NCBI GenBank assembly: GCA_030836325.1
Contig: JAURQC010000018.1
Coordinates: 1 to 31,782, forward strand
Source: Candidatus Nanopelagicales bacterium
Lineage (GTDB): Bacteria > Actinomycetota > Actinomycetes > S36-B12
Length of the DNA: 31,782 bases
Reading direction: 5' to 3'
Shown here piece after piece: positions 9,401 through 15,896 of the stretch. The notes below the pieces were generated by a model. The model had not been told where the DNA came from and ran no database searches. It saw only the letters and a list, made by a program, of their open reading frames with translations. Made by a program: the position numbers and the translations under genes. Each line of letters opens with the position of its first letter. Position 1 is the stretch's first letter.

Positions 9401-9652
9401 GGCGGACGGGTGATTAGTGGGCGCATTGACGCTGTCTTCACAGACAGGGGACGTTTCGAGGTCGTCGATTGGAAGACCGGGGCTACTGCGTCGGTGGATT
9501 CGCGCCAGCTGGCGATCTACCGGCTTGCGTGGGCCCAGATAGCCGGCGTGGACTGGCAGGACGTGGACGCCGCATTCGTCATGGTGGCGTCGGGGGAGGA
9601 AATCCGACCGAATACCGACGCTGAGGTCCGCGCGCTTCTCGAACTCGGTTAA
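6464..9652 (+). CDS. adnB: AdnB subunit of the AdnAB helicase-nuclease
   Basis: Partner of AdnA, 1062 residues. UvrD-like motor: Walker A GAGTGKT (36-42), Walker B DEYQD (about 263), VGDPCQAIYSWRGAS, MTVFAAKGLEF and LAYVALTRAEES. C-terminal RecB-like nuclease: ARGIAWHAWVE supplies the histidine, then D989, D1002 and K1004 (VVDWKTG), with the same 13- and 2-residue spacing as RecB. It lacks the cysteine cage found in AdnA. In mycobacterial AdnAB the AdnB motor tracks the 3' strand. Both subunits here keep intact motor and nuclease residues, so a fully active dimer is expected. GTG start in a GTGA overlap with the adnA stop codon suggests translational coupling; the ATG 6 nt later is an alternative. 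The gene ends in TTAA, sharing those bases with the stop codon of the convergent acyltransferase. Confidence 0.95.
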   Translation: MSMDRDALNQALGFTLSESQWEAVSAPLAPGVIVAGAGTGKTTSMSARVAFLSANGLVDPSRVLGLTFTNKAAAQLLGAMRSRVAAVGFVDAEPLVFTYNAFAARIVTDYGLRIGHEPSATLLVDGLRHQHAYRLVCSVADEDIVESLARFGRNPVSITEHMLRLDGELSELAIEPDALMEHDRELVTRLDTLGTGKGKSREISEAAERRITLAGLIRRWREYKTRNDLWEYADQIRLAQRIVDRFPETAAEIRARYDVVLLDEYQDTSIAQRLLLQTLFADGFPVTAVGDPCQAIYSWRGASVDNIESFPVHFPHQAGRPADRFSLVENRRSGPAVLHVANEVATDLRAEHAGADPLIPAPEARAARVDVGLFDTIDSEVEFVAHAVRDVHTSCAKRSAGGDSTSRDSIAVLCTTAQDIRRMDQALRKLGVPTHVTGAAALLADPAVADARALLEVVHEPTANPAMVRLLTGARWRIGARDLAALGARASDLAGGRGRRDTETIEEDLEEAVTGSDAVELTALADAVVDPGSADHYSTRALEVFAEVSGLISHLRGYTHEPLTDFIGRTIEALGVDVEAAIADPDGSSVAALADFLTLAAGMTEIDGRVSLGGFLTWLRDAERFDVTIAHTRPRIDGAVQLMTVFAAKGLEFAHVFLPFVSERAFPGGKSRGRWLTSSQIVPWTLRSDAPPQLSSFPEDDGTSISKQHDLYVDTLRSVEDRNHERLAYVALTRAEESLTVTGHWWGPGQAKPRGPHRFLNQIRSAVESADPDLCRVVLWAPEPEPGTPNPVTRGGSVMWPQPVAADYRASLMHAAELVRAAESNAAVMFEESLGFSDIQDPGGSSQEQRVRMWHETYDALIEDAVASESDEHVVQLGEHVGATTFLRAIRDPDAVALDLLRPMPRQPSRAAARGIAWHAWVETALGQQSLLGFDDLPGAADEYIVSDAQLEELKRSFSKTRYAGRGPVAVERGFSVIIGGRVISGRIDAVFTDRGRFEVVDWKTGATASVDSRQLAIYRLAWAQIAGVDWQDVDAAFVMVASGEEIRPNTDAEVRALLELG

Positions 9653-10917
9653 GGCTCGTCTTCATCGGGGACTGCGACCGGATCGATCGGCGCACCCTTG
9701 TCATCCCCGTCCATCGTTTCCTCGACGATCTCTTCGCCCGCCTCTTCCGTTGGTGTTGGACGCGTTCCTACGAGTCCACGCATCCACTCGCGCGCCGGCT
9801 CCTCGACGACCCTCCACATCACCCAAGCGATGACCAGGGCCCCAGCAATGAGCACGACGACACCCAGGGCATACAGCGCACCCGATTCGATGCCGGCGAC
9901 GCGCATTCCAGCCCGCCACAGTCCCATCCAGACCAAGTGCGTCATGTACAGCGAGTACGAGATAAACCCACCGAGGATGAGCGTTCGAGTAGACAGTGGT
10001 CGGGCTAAGCCTCCCCGGGCAAGCGCTAAAGCACCGATCCACGCAACGAGCAGCGGGACTAGGGCGAGATGGAAGTACGGTGGCAGAGGCTCTGCATCGG
10101 GGTTCATCGCATTGGCGGGTGGTTGGGCCGCCGGAAGCCAGGCCAAGAACACTGCACCTGCGACGACCAGCGCCGGGAGGATCGCCGACAGCCATTCCGC
10201 AGGACGGTGGACGCTGTTCTTGCGTTCTGCCAACCGCTGGACGATCAGGTAGGTCACCGCTCCGGCTGCGAACTCGCTAGCGATGCGGTACGTCGATCCC
10301 CAGTTGTCGGTGTAGTACGGATCACTCGTTCCCAAGCCGTAGCCGACCAAGGGAGCGAGCATGGCGAACCATGCGATGACGAGAACGAAAGTGGGAACCT
10401 TCTTGTGCAGCCGCCACAGCACAAGCACCAAGACTGGGAATGCGAGGTAGGCCAGCCATTCCATCGACAGTGACCACGCGACGAAGTTCCAGCCGCGTTC
10501 GGGATTCGGCCCCCACTCTTGGATCAGGAGAAGGTTCTTTATGAAGTCGATCGGGTTCCACCAGTCGCGATCGATGTCCTCGCCGAGAACACGGGCTTGC
10601 GCGAACACCGCAAGGCCGGCGACCACGAGCATGACAAGGTGCACCGGGTAGATCCGAGCCAGGCGGAGCCACCAGAAGCGGATCGTGTCTCCACCGCGGA
10701 TTGCTGGTCCCATCCGAGTCAAATACGTGTGGGTCAAGATGAAGCCCGAGAGTGCGAAGAACAGATCCACGCCAAGACGTCCGACCCGCATGACGTCGCC
10801 GACCACGGGGATCGCGAGGAGTCCCAGGACGTTGAACGGGCCTTGCAGGTGATAGGCGAAGACCCAGAAGGCGGCCACGAAGCGGATTCCCGTCAGCTGG
10901 CGGATGAACACGCTCAC
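9649..10917 (-). CDS. Acyltransferase 3 family membrane protein
   Basis: A 422-residue integral membrane protein of the acyltransferase-3 (OafA/YrhL) family, which moves acyl groups, often acetyl, onto cell-surface sugars or other exported molecules. Diagnostic features are the N-terminal RQLTGIRFVAAFWVFAYH with the conserved His in the first helix, then VGRLGVDLFFALSGFILTH, and about ten hydrophobic helices to residue 375. The last 45 residues are an acidic cytosolic tail. The substrate cannot be told from the sequence; no sugar-biosynthesis genes are nearby, and it looks inserted into the conserved adnAB-nudC block. GTG start at 10917 with TAAGGT 6 nt upstream, so probably leaderless. Its stop codon overlaps that of adnB (TTAA). 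Confidence 0.9.
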   Translation of the reverse strand: MSVFIRQLTGIRFVAAFWVFAYHLQGPFNVLGLLAIPVVGDVMRVGRLGVDLFFALSGFILTHTYLTRMGPAIRGGDTIRFWWLRLARIYPVHLVMLVVAGLAVFAQARVLGEDIDRDWWNPIDFIKNLLLIQEWGPNPERGWNFVAWSLSMEWLAYLAFPVLVLVLWRLHKKVPTFVLVIAWFAMLAPLVGYGLGTSDPYYTDNWGSTYRIASEFAAGAVTYLIVQRLAERKNSVHRPAEWLSAILPALVVAGAVFLAWLPAAQPPANAMNPDAEPLPPYFHLALVPLLVAWIGALALARGGLARPLSTRTLILGGFISYSLYMTHLVWMGLWRAGMRVAGIESGALYALGVVVLIAGALVIAWVMWRVVEEPAREWMRGLVGTRPTPTEEAGEEIVEETMDGDDKGAPIDPVAVPDEDEP

Positions 10918-10923
10918 GCTGAC

Positions 10924-10929
10924 ACCTTA
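10924..10929 (-). promoter_or_regulatory. -10 element of leaderless promoter for the acyltransferase
   Basis: TAAGGT on the minus strand (TANNNT) ends 6 nt before the GTG at 10917. No Shine-Dalgarno sequence and no clear -35 are visible. Confidence 0.6.
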
Positions 10930-10960
10930 GGCTCGCACCAATCGTTAGTGGGGAGATCGC

Positions 10961-11911
10961 GTGCGTATGTCGGATCCGCAGTGGTGGCTGCTTGATGATC
11001 TTGTGCTCGCACGATCAGCCATCGACCGAGCAGCGGAGCGACGAAGTGACGCGGACTGGGTCGCGCAAGCCCTTGCTGACCCGTCGAGTCGATTCGTCCA
11101 AATTCACCAGGGCCAAGCAGTCTTGCAGGGGAATCGTCTCGCATTGAGCGGACCGGTGCCGGACAACATCCCGACGTCGCTCCTCGGCATCGACGATCAG
11201 GGAACCGCGTATTTCTGTGCTCACTACGACGCCGCCCCGACGACTGAGGATTCCCGCAGGTGGGCTGATCTGCGGATGTCCGGTTCGAATCTCAATTCGA
11301 TGGACGCGGGACTCATGGTGGCGTCGGTAGCACTGGACAATTGGTCACGAACCCATCGGCACTGCAACCGGTGTGGTGGAGAACTTGCATGGCGCGAGGC
11401 TGGCTGGTCGAGGTACTGCCCTCATGACGACGTATCCCATTTTCCCCGTACCGATCCTGCGGTAATCGTCCTGGTACGCGATGACGCAGATCGCGCACTG
11501 CTGGGTCGGCAGGTGCGGTGGGAACCGACGTGGTTCTCAACTCTGGCGGGCTTTGTTGAAGCCGGCGAGTCCGCCGAAGCCGCAGTCCGGCGCGAAGTGC
11601 ACGAGGAGTCTGGCGTTCGCATCGGTAACGAGCCACAGGACTTGATCTATCTGGGTAGCCAGCCCTGGCCTTTTCCGGCGTCCTTGATGTTGGGCTATCA
11701 CGCGTTCGCGCGCGATGTCACGATTGAAGTCGATGGCGACGAGATCGCGGAGGCTCGATGGTTCACCCGCGAGCAGATGGCCCAGGCCTGCGAATCGGGG
11801 GAAATCTCACTCCCACCAGCGGTCAGCATCGCCCGAAAGTTGATCGAGCGCTGGTACGGCGAGCCGTTGCCGGGGGATTGGAGCAGGCCGCTTACGCGGC
11901 CGAGCCGCTGA
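10961..11911 (+). CDS. nudC: NADH pyrophosphatase, NudC family Nudix hydrolase
   Basis: Hydrolyses NAD(H) to NMN(H) and AMP; NudC enzymes can also remove NAD caps from RNA. 316 residues from the GTG at 10961, close to the usual actinobacterial length. An N-terminal divergent domain is followed by a zinc ribbon (C135-X2-C138, then C153), the Nudix box starting at G197 (GFVEAGE ... REVHEESGV) and the diagnostic SQPWPFPAS at 233-241, which separates NAD(H) hydrolases from other Nudix enzymes. The fourth zinc cysteine of E. coli NudC (CSHC) is replaced here (CPHD, D156), so zinc binding may be altered or use the Asp or a nearby His. A GGGGAG Shine-Dalgarno sits 5 nt before the GTG; the ATG at 10967 is possible. 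In M. tuberculosis it is likewise near adnAB and mrx1. Confidence 0.95.
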   Translation: MRMSDPQWWLLDDLVLARSAIDRAAERRSDADWVAQALADPSSRFVQIHQGQAVLQGNRLALSGPVPDNIPTSLLGIDDQGTAYFCAHYDAAPTTEDSRRWADLRMSGSNLNSMDAGLMVASVALDNWSRTHRHCNRCGGELAWREAGWSRYCPHDDVSHFPRTDPAVIVLVRDDADRALLGRQVRWEPTWFSTLAGFVEAGESAEAAVRREVHEESGVRIGNEPQDLIYLGSQPWPFPASLMLGYHAFARDVTIEVDGDEIAEARWFTREQMAQACESGEISLPPAVSIARKLIERWYGEPLPGDWSRPLTRPSR

Positions 11912-11922
11912 AAGGTGCTGCC

Positions 11923-12201
11923 CTAGGACGCGAGTGACTCGAGCTTGGCGACTAGCTCCTTGAAGGGCGGGTTGGTCATTGCCGTTCCGTCGGGGAAGAC
12001 AACGGTCGGAACCGTCTGGTTTCCGCCATTGCGGTTTTCCACAAAATGGGCGGCATCCGGTTCATGCTCTATGTCCACCTCGGTGAAAGGAATGTCTCCG
12101 CGCATCATCTGCGCCTTGAGTCGCTGGCAGTAACCGCACCACACCGTGGTGAACATCAGTACTCCACCGGGATCGGGCGTCCACCGTGCGTCATCACTCA
12201 T
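11923..12201 (-). CDS. mrx1: Mycoredoxin-1-like glutaredoxin
   Basis: A 92-residue glutaredoxin-fold protein with redox motif C22-G-Y-C25 after a hydrophobic strand (LMFTTVW), then VPTVVFPDG containing the cis-proline. Actinobacteria lack glutathione; mycoredoxins reduce mycothiol mixed disulfides, and the position next to nudC and uvrD2 matches M. tuberculosis Rv3198A. The start at 12201 is chosen because the product (MSDDARWTPD) has family length and TACGAT lies 7 nt upstream, which fits an almost leaderless transcript. Longer starts at 12210 or 12246 would add residues without family support. It converges with nudC, leaving 11 bp between stop codons. Confidence 0.92.
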   Translation of the reverse strand: MSDDARWTPDPGGVLMFTTVWCGYCQRLKAQMMRGDIPFTEVDIEHEPDAAHFVENRNGGNQTVPTVVFPDGTAMTNPPFKELVAKLESLAS

Positions 12202-12208
12202 AGCGAGC

Positions 12209-12214
12209 ATCGTA
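12209..12214 (-). promoter_or_regulatory. -10 element before mycoredoxin gene
   Basis: TACGAT on the minus strand fits TANNNT and is 7 nt from the ATG at 12201, giving a leader of 0-1 nt. Confidence 0.55.
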
Positions 12215-12267
12215 GGCAATCTGTGTGTTTTCGCGCCTTGCGGCATCGCCTAGGTGGATTGGATCAC

Positions 12268-12273
12268 TACAGT
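12268..12273 (+). promoter_or_regulatory. Possible -10 element before the two-helix membrane peptide
   Basis: TACAGT lies 7 nt before the GTG at 12281. Because it sits inside the longest possible reading frame, it argues for the shorter starts at 12278 or 12281. It is divergent to the mycoredoxin promoter, about 55 bp away. Confidence 0.4.
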
Positions 12274-12280
12274 GCGAGTG

Positions 12281-12484
12281 GTGGAGAGTCAACGGCGACC
12301 GGTACCCGACTGGATCTGGCTCATTGTTCTCTTTGCCGGCGGATTCGCGATCTTGAAGGTGGTCGACTGGATCTGGGGCCTGGAGAACTACTGGATCGCC
12401 ACCGGTGCCATCGTGCTGTGGGTTGTGACGGTGGCTGTTTTGCAACGTTTCCGTCGCGGGGGAGCCGATCAGCGCTCCTTCTAG
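12281..12484 (+). CDS. Small two-helix membrane protein, family unknown
   Basis: About 67 residues (76 if started at the GTG at 12254). Two hydrophobic helices (WIWLIVLFAGGFAILKVV and WIATGAIVLWVVTVAVL) are joined by a short WIWGLENY turn and followed by a basic tail, RFRRGG. This predicts a hairpin in the membrane with both ends in the cytosol by the positive-inside rule. I do not recognise the family. Starts are ambiguous (GTG at 12254, 12272, 12278, 12281); the shorter ones fit the TACAGT element at 12268-12273. It is divergent from the mycoredoxin gene and convergent with the DM13 gene, with 16 bp between stop codons. It could be a chance frame, but the clean hydrophobic pattern makes a real gene more likely. 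Confidence 0.6.
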   Translation: MESQRRPVPDWIWLIVLFAGGFAILKVVDWIWGLENYWIATGAIVLWVVTVAVLQRFRRGGADQRSF

Positions 12485-12500
12485 CAGTAGGGCACCTTGA

Positions 12501-13142
12501 TTAGACAGACTGCAATTCGGCTGCACCAAACGACACGCTGAATCGATCGCACCAGATTGTCACGCTCGTCAGATTCGAAATGTCCGCGTCAGCGGGAATC
12601 GGATAGTTCTGATTTCCCTTGTTGCCTTTCAGGGCTCCAAGGTCGAGATAGTCGTCGTCGTCGAAGACAAACCAGCCATCTCGACCCTCGATGACCGGCG
12701 CGGCAGCCAGCCAGACCTTGAGGTCCGGCCCGTTATCGGTGTCGAGATCGGTCAATCGGAGGACACGACTGCCGTCTTCGAGGGTAATGATCCGAGCCTT
12801 GCCAGCGGTGGGGTGCTCGTGGGAGATGAACGTTCCCTCGGCCTCGACGACCCGCGTGGGTGTTTGGGCCGCCGTCTCCCTCGGAGTGGAGGTCACCGAG
12901 TCATCGGATGCCTTCGGAGACGGCACAATCGCAGTGGGCGAATCGGGAGAGGGCTCAACGGCATCGAGGGTTTCCTCGACACTCGTTTGGCTGACCACGC
13001 CTGGGAGTTCCTCATCAACTGTGACGTCGATGAACAAGCGCCACGGTTGGAAGGCAGCCATCGCGATAACGAAGGCCGCGCCGATCACCACCACGGCGGG
13101 TATCCAGAACGCAGGACGGGTCAACCAGGTTGGACCGCGCAT
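12501..13142 (-). CDS. Membrane-anchored DM13-domain protein
   Basis: 213 residues: one N-terminal helix (about 11-31), a Ser/Thr/Pro-rich linker (about 40-100), then a DM13 domain to the end. DM13 signs include GTFISHEHPTAGKA, VLRLTDLDTDNGPDLKVWLAA, LGALKGNKGNQNYPIP and TVTIWCDRFSVSFGAAEL with the conserved Cys. DM13 domains are thought to take part in extracytoplasmic redox or electron transfer; that role is inferred from the family. Topology predicts the domain outside the membrane. The ATG at 13142 is preceded by a Shine-Dalgarno AAGGAGAGG about 7 nt away, so this is one of the few genes here with a leader. It is alone on its strand; redox work with the neighbouring mycoredoxin is only a possibility, because the compartments differ. 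Confidence 0.88.
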   Translation of the reverse strand: MRGPTWLTRPAFWIPAVVVIGAAFVIAMAAFQPWRLFIDVTVDEELPGVVSQTSVEETLDAVEPSPDSPTAIVPSPKASDDSVTSTPRETAAQTPTRVVEAEGTFISHEHPTAGKARIITLEDGSRVLRLTDLDTDNGPDLKVWLAAAPVIEGRDGWFVFDDDDYLDLGALKGNKGNQNYPIPADADISNLTSVTIWCDRFSVSFGAAELQSV

Positions 13143-13245
13143 GGGGTTTCCTCTCCTTGGCTACCGATGACGGTTTCGCATTCAGACGGTTACGGCAACC
13201 CTGCGGTTCCATTGGCGACCGGTCATGAACTGGCATGCTGGTGTT

Positions 13246-13782
13246 GTGGCGGGCGTCGGCGGAGCGGGTCATCACCCTGAGGTTGCTGTTCTAGGGCACC
13301 GGTTTGATCCGCACCGCGTAATTTACGCGACGATCATCTTGATGGTCACATTGACCGCGGCGGGAGACGTGGACGTTGACGTCATCGCCGGCCAGGGATT
13401 GTGGGACCTAATTACTATCGCCTTCTTCCCGCTTCTTGCATTGTCGATGGCGCACAGTTTTTCGGATGCCCTGGATATCCAAATCCGGACCGGACATCGC
13501 TTGCAGCGATCAGATCGCTTGGTCCTGGCGCGCGATGCCCTGCAGTACCTAGCGGTAGGCGTACCCGTTGTAATCATTGGAGTCGTGGTCTCTTTGACCA
13601 CTGGGAGCACTTCCCAAGCCGTCGATCTCAGCGTCGATCTCTACGCGATAAGCCTTATCTTCTGGGGTGTCTACGCGGCCCGAGCGGCCGGTCTGGGGGC
13701 ATGGGGGCAGGTGGGGTTTGGCCTGGTCTACGGGCTCTTGGGATTCGCGATTGTCATGGTGGAGTACGCCATCCTCCATTGA
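13246..13782 (+). CDS. Four-helix integral membrane protein, family unknown
   Basis: 178 residues from the GTG at 13246; an ATG at 13225 gives 185. Hydrophobic segments lie around residues 25-40 (VIYATIILMVTLTA), 50-70 (LWDLITIAFFPLLALSMAH), 95-117 (ALQYLAVGVPVVIIGVVVSL) and 130-175 (two helices to the C terminus). The second helix ends in HSFSDALDIQIRTGHRLQRSDR, a cytosolic loop with His, Asp and basic residues that could be functional. I do not recognise a named family. The start at 13246 is preferred because CATGCT is 6 nt upstream (13234-13239), as for other leaderless starts here. It sits directly upstream of uvrD2 with a 53-bp gap. Confidence 0.72.
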   Translation: MAGVGGAGHHPEVAVLGHRFDPHRVIYATIILMVTLTAAGDVDVDVIAGQGLWDLITIAFFPLLALSMAHSFSDALDIQIRTGHRLQRSDRLVLARDALQYLAVGVPVVIIGVVVSLTTGSTSQAVDLSVDLYAISLIFWGVYAARAAGLGAWGQVGFGLVYGLLGFAIVMVEYAILH

Positions 13783-13835
13783 GCGGCATCTCAGACGCTG
13801 AAGCGAGCGTCGGCCTGCCGTGACAGCATCACCCT

Positions 13836-15896
13836 GTGGACCCGCAATCTGTACTCGACGGCCTGGACGCTGAGCAGCGGGCTGTCGCGGAGAGCCTCGA
13901 GGGTCCGGTCATGGTGCTCGCGGGAGCCGGGACCGGCAAGACTCGCGCGATCACCCATCGAATCGCCTACGGCGTTCTCACTGGAGCGCACGATCCTCGA
14001 CGCACTATGGCAGTCACATTCACAAACCGTGCGGCGGGTGAGTTGCGGACGCGATTGCGTGCTCTCGGCGTCGATGGTGTCCAGGCACGGACTTTCCATG
14101 CGGCGGCGCTGCGGCAGTTGCGGTACTTCTGGCCCCGGATTTCTGATCGCGCCTTTCCTGACCTCATGCCGAGCAAGGCGCAGATGGTTGCCGCTGCACT
14201 CGCGGCCAATGATCTGTCGCCTGATACCTCGCTCGTGCGCGACGTCAGCGGCGACATCGAATGGGCACGTGTCAATTTCCTCGATCAGCACACTCTTGTT
14301 GGTGCCAACCATGCGCGTGCGCTGAGTCTTGAGCCAGCTCAGTTGTCTCGCGTTTTGGCCTTCTACGAACAAGCCAAATCCGACCGAGGTGTCATCGACT
14401 TTGAGGACGTCATGCTGGTGCTCGTCGGTGCTTTGTCGTCTGACCATTCGATCGCCCGAGAAGTGCGAACGGCTTATCGGTGGCTCACAGTCGATGAATA
14501 CCAAGACGTCAATCCCGTACAGCACGCCTTGCTGAAGTTGTGGCTCGGTGATCGTGACGACATATGCGTAGTCGGCGACCCAAGCCAGACCATTTACTCC
14601 TTCACCGGAGCACGCTCGGATTACTTGATTCGGTTTCCCCACGAGTTCCCAGACTCGACCGCCGTGCGCCTGGTGCGCTGCTATCGGTGTTCTCCGCAGA
14701 TCGTTGAGTTAGCCAACGGTGTCATTCACGCGGGCGCGTCGTCCGCGGCTGCCGTCACGCTGACATCGCAACGTGACGCATCGGCGGTGCCAGAGATTGA
14801 CGTCTTCGACGACGATGTCGCCGAGGCCTCAGCGGTCGCCCAGCGGATCAAAGCGAGCATCGACTCTGGGATACGCCCACGCGACATCGCCGTTTTGTAT
14901 CGAATCAATGCTCAGCAGGTGGAAGTCGAGTCCGCGCTCGCCGATGCTGGAGTGCCTATCACCGTGCGCGGATCTGAGCGATTCTTCGAGCGAGGAGAGG
15001 TTCGCGAGGCGGTGACTCGACTTCGTGGAGCCGCTCGAGCGGGGGTAATCGACTCTTCGGATACCGTTTCGGCCGTTACGGACGTCCTTAGTTCTATGGG
15101 GTGGACCCCTGACCAGCCCACCACCACCGGCGCCGTGCGCGAGCGTTGGGAATCTTTGGCGGCGTTGGTTGAACTCGCACGTGAAAGCGGTGCGGCTGAC
15201 CTAGCGGAGTTCATCGGCTACGTAGACGAACGTGCCTCGGCACAGTTCGCACCGGTTCCCGACGGAGTAACGCTGGCGTCGATCCACGCCGCCAAGGGTC
15301 TGGAATGGCGAAATGTTCATCTCATCGGTTGCAGTGATGGCTTGCTGCCTCTCCAACATGCCGAGACCGCCGAGAACATCGAGGAGGAACGGCGTCTCCT
15401 CTACGTCGCGATCACCCGAGCCGAGCGTGAGCTTCGCCTGTCGTGGGCGCGGTCTCGCCAGCCAGGCGGCAGGCCAACGCGACAGATGAGTCGTTTCCTC
15501 ACGCGGTTAGCTGCCCTTCCCGGTGCCGATGCGTCCTGTGTTCAGCGTGCGTCCGGGCAGCGCTCGGGCAAGGGGCGTTCGCGGCGGGGGCCGGCTGCGT
15601 GTCGCACGTGCGGCAAGGCCCTTGTCACGCCAGGGGAGCGGACGATCGGACGATGCCAGGTCTGTCCTGCGACGTTTGACGAAGATTTCCTCGAGGAGCT
15701 CAAAGAGTGGCGGATCGGCCATGCTCGAGAACGAAGCGTCCCGGCCTACGTCGTATTCACCGACGCCACCTTGATCGCCATCGCTGAACAACTACCGGCA
15801 GATACTGATTCCCTGAGTTCGATTCCGGGAGTTGGGCCCGCCAAGCTCGAGGCCTACGGGGAAGAGATCGTCGATCTGGTGCGCGGGCGCCGTTAG
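13836..15896 (+). CDS. uvrD2: UvrD2-type DNA helicase with tetracysteine and HRDC-like tail
   Basis: Superfamily 1A 3'-5' DNA helicase, 686 residues (the mycobacterial enzyme is about 700). Motor motifs: Walker A GAGTGKT (30-36), TFTNRAAGELRTRL, DEYQDVNPVQ, VGDPSQTIYSFTGA, LVRCYRCSPQI, SIHAAKGLEW and LLYVAITRAERE. A linker carries C589-X2-C592-X14-C607-X2-C610, the tetracysteine zinc motif of UvrD2. It is followed by an HRDC-like domain (about 615-686) ending with SIPGVGPAKLEAYG. In mycobacteria UvrD2 is essential and unwinds DNA with Ku or alone; the exact task is unsettled. GTG start at 13836 with CAGCAT 6 nt upstream and no Shine-Dalgarno sequence. The stop codon overlaps that of the convergent ABC1 kinase by 4 nt, leaving no room for the whiB7 gene found here in mycobacteria. 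Confidence 0.95.
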   Translation: MDPQSVLDGLDAEQRAVAESLEGPVMVLAGAGTGKTRAITHRIAYGVLTGAHDPRRTMAVTFTNRAAGELRTRLRALGVDGVQARTFHAAALRQLRYFWPRISDRAFPDLMPSKAQMVAAALAANDLSPDTSLVRDVSGDIEWARVNFLDQHTLVGANHARALSLEPAQLSRVLAFYEQAKSDRGVIDFEDVMLVLVGALSSDHSIAREVRTAYRWLTVDEYQDVNPVQHALLKLWLGDRDDICVVGDPSQTIYSFTGARSDYLIRFPHEFPDSTAVRLVRCYRCSPQIVELANGVIHAGASSAAAVTLTSQRDASAVPEIDVFDDDVAEASAVAQRIKASIDSGIRPRDIAVLYRINAQQVEVESALADAGVPITVRGSERFFERGEVREAVTRLRGAARAGVIDSSDTVSAVTDVLSSMGWTPDQPTTTGAVRERWESLAALVELARESGAADLAEFIGYVDERASAQFAPVPDGVTLASIHAAKGLEWRNVHLIGCSDGLLPLQHAETAENIEEERRLLYVAITRAERELRLSWARSRQPGGRPTRQMSRFLTRLAALPGADASCVQRASGQRSGKGRSRRGPAACRTCGKALVTPGERTIGRCQVCPATFDEDFLEELKEWRIGHARERSVPAYVVFTDATLIAIAEQLPADTDSLSSIPGVGPAKLEAYGEEIVDLVRGRR

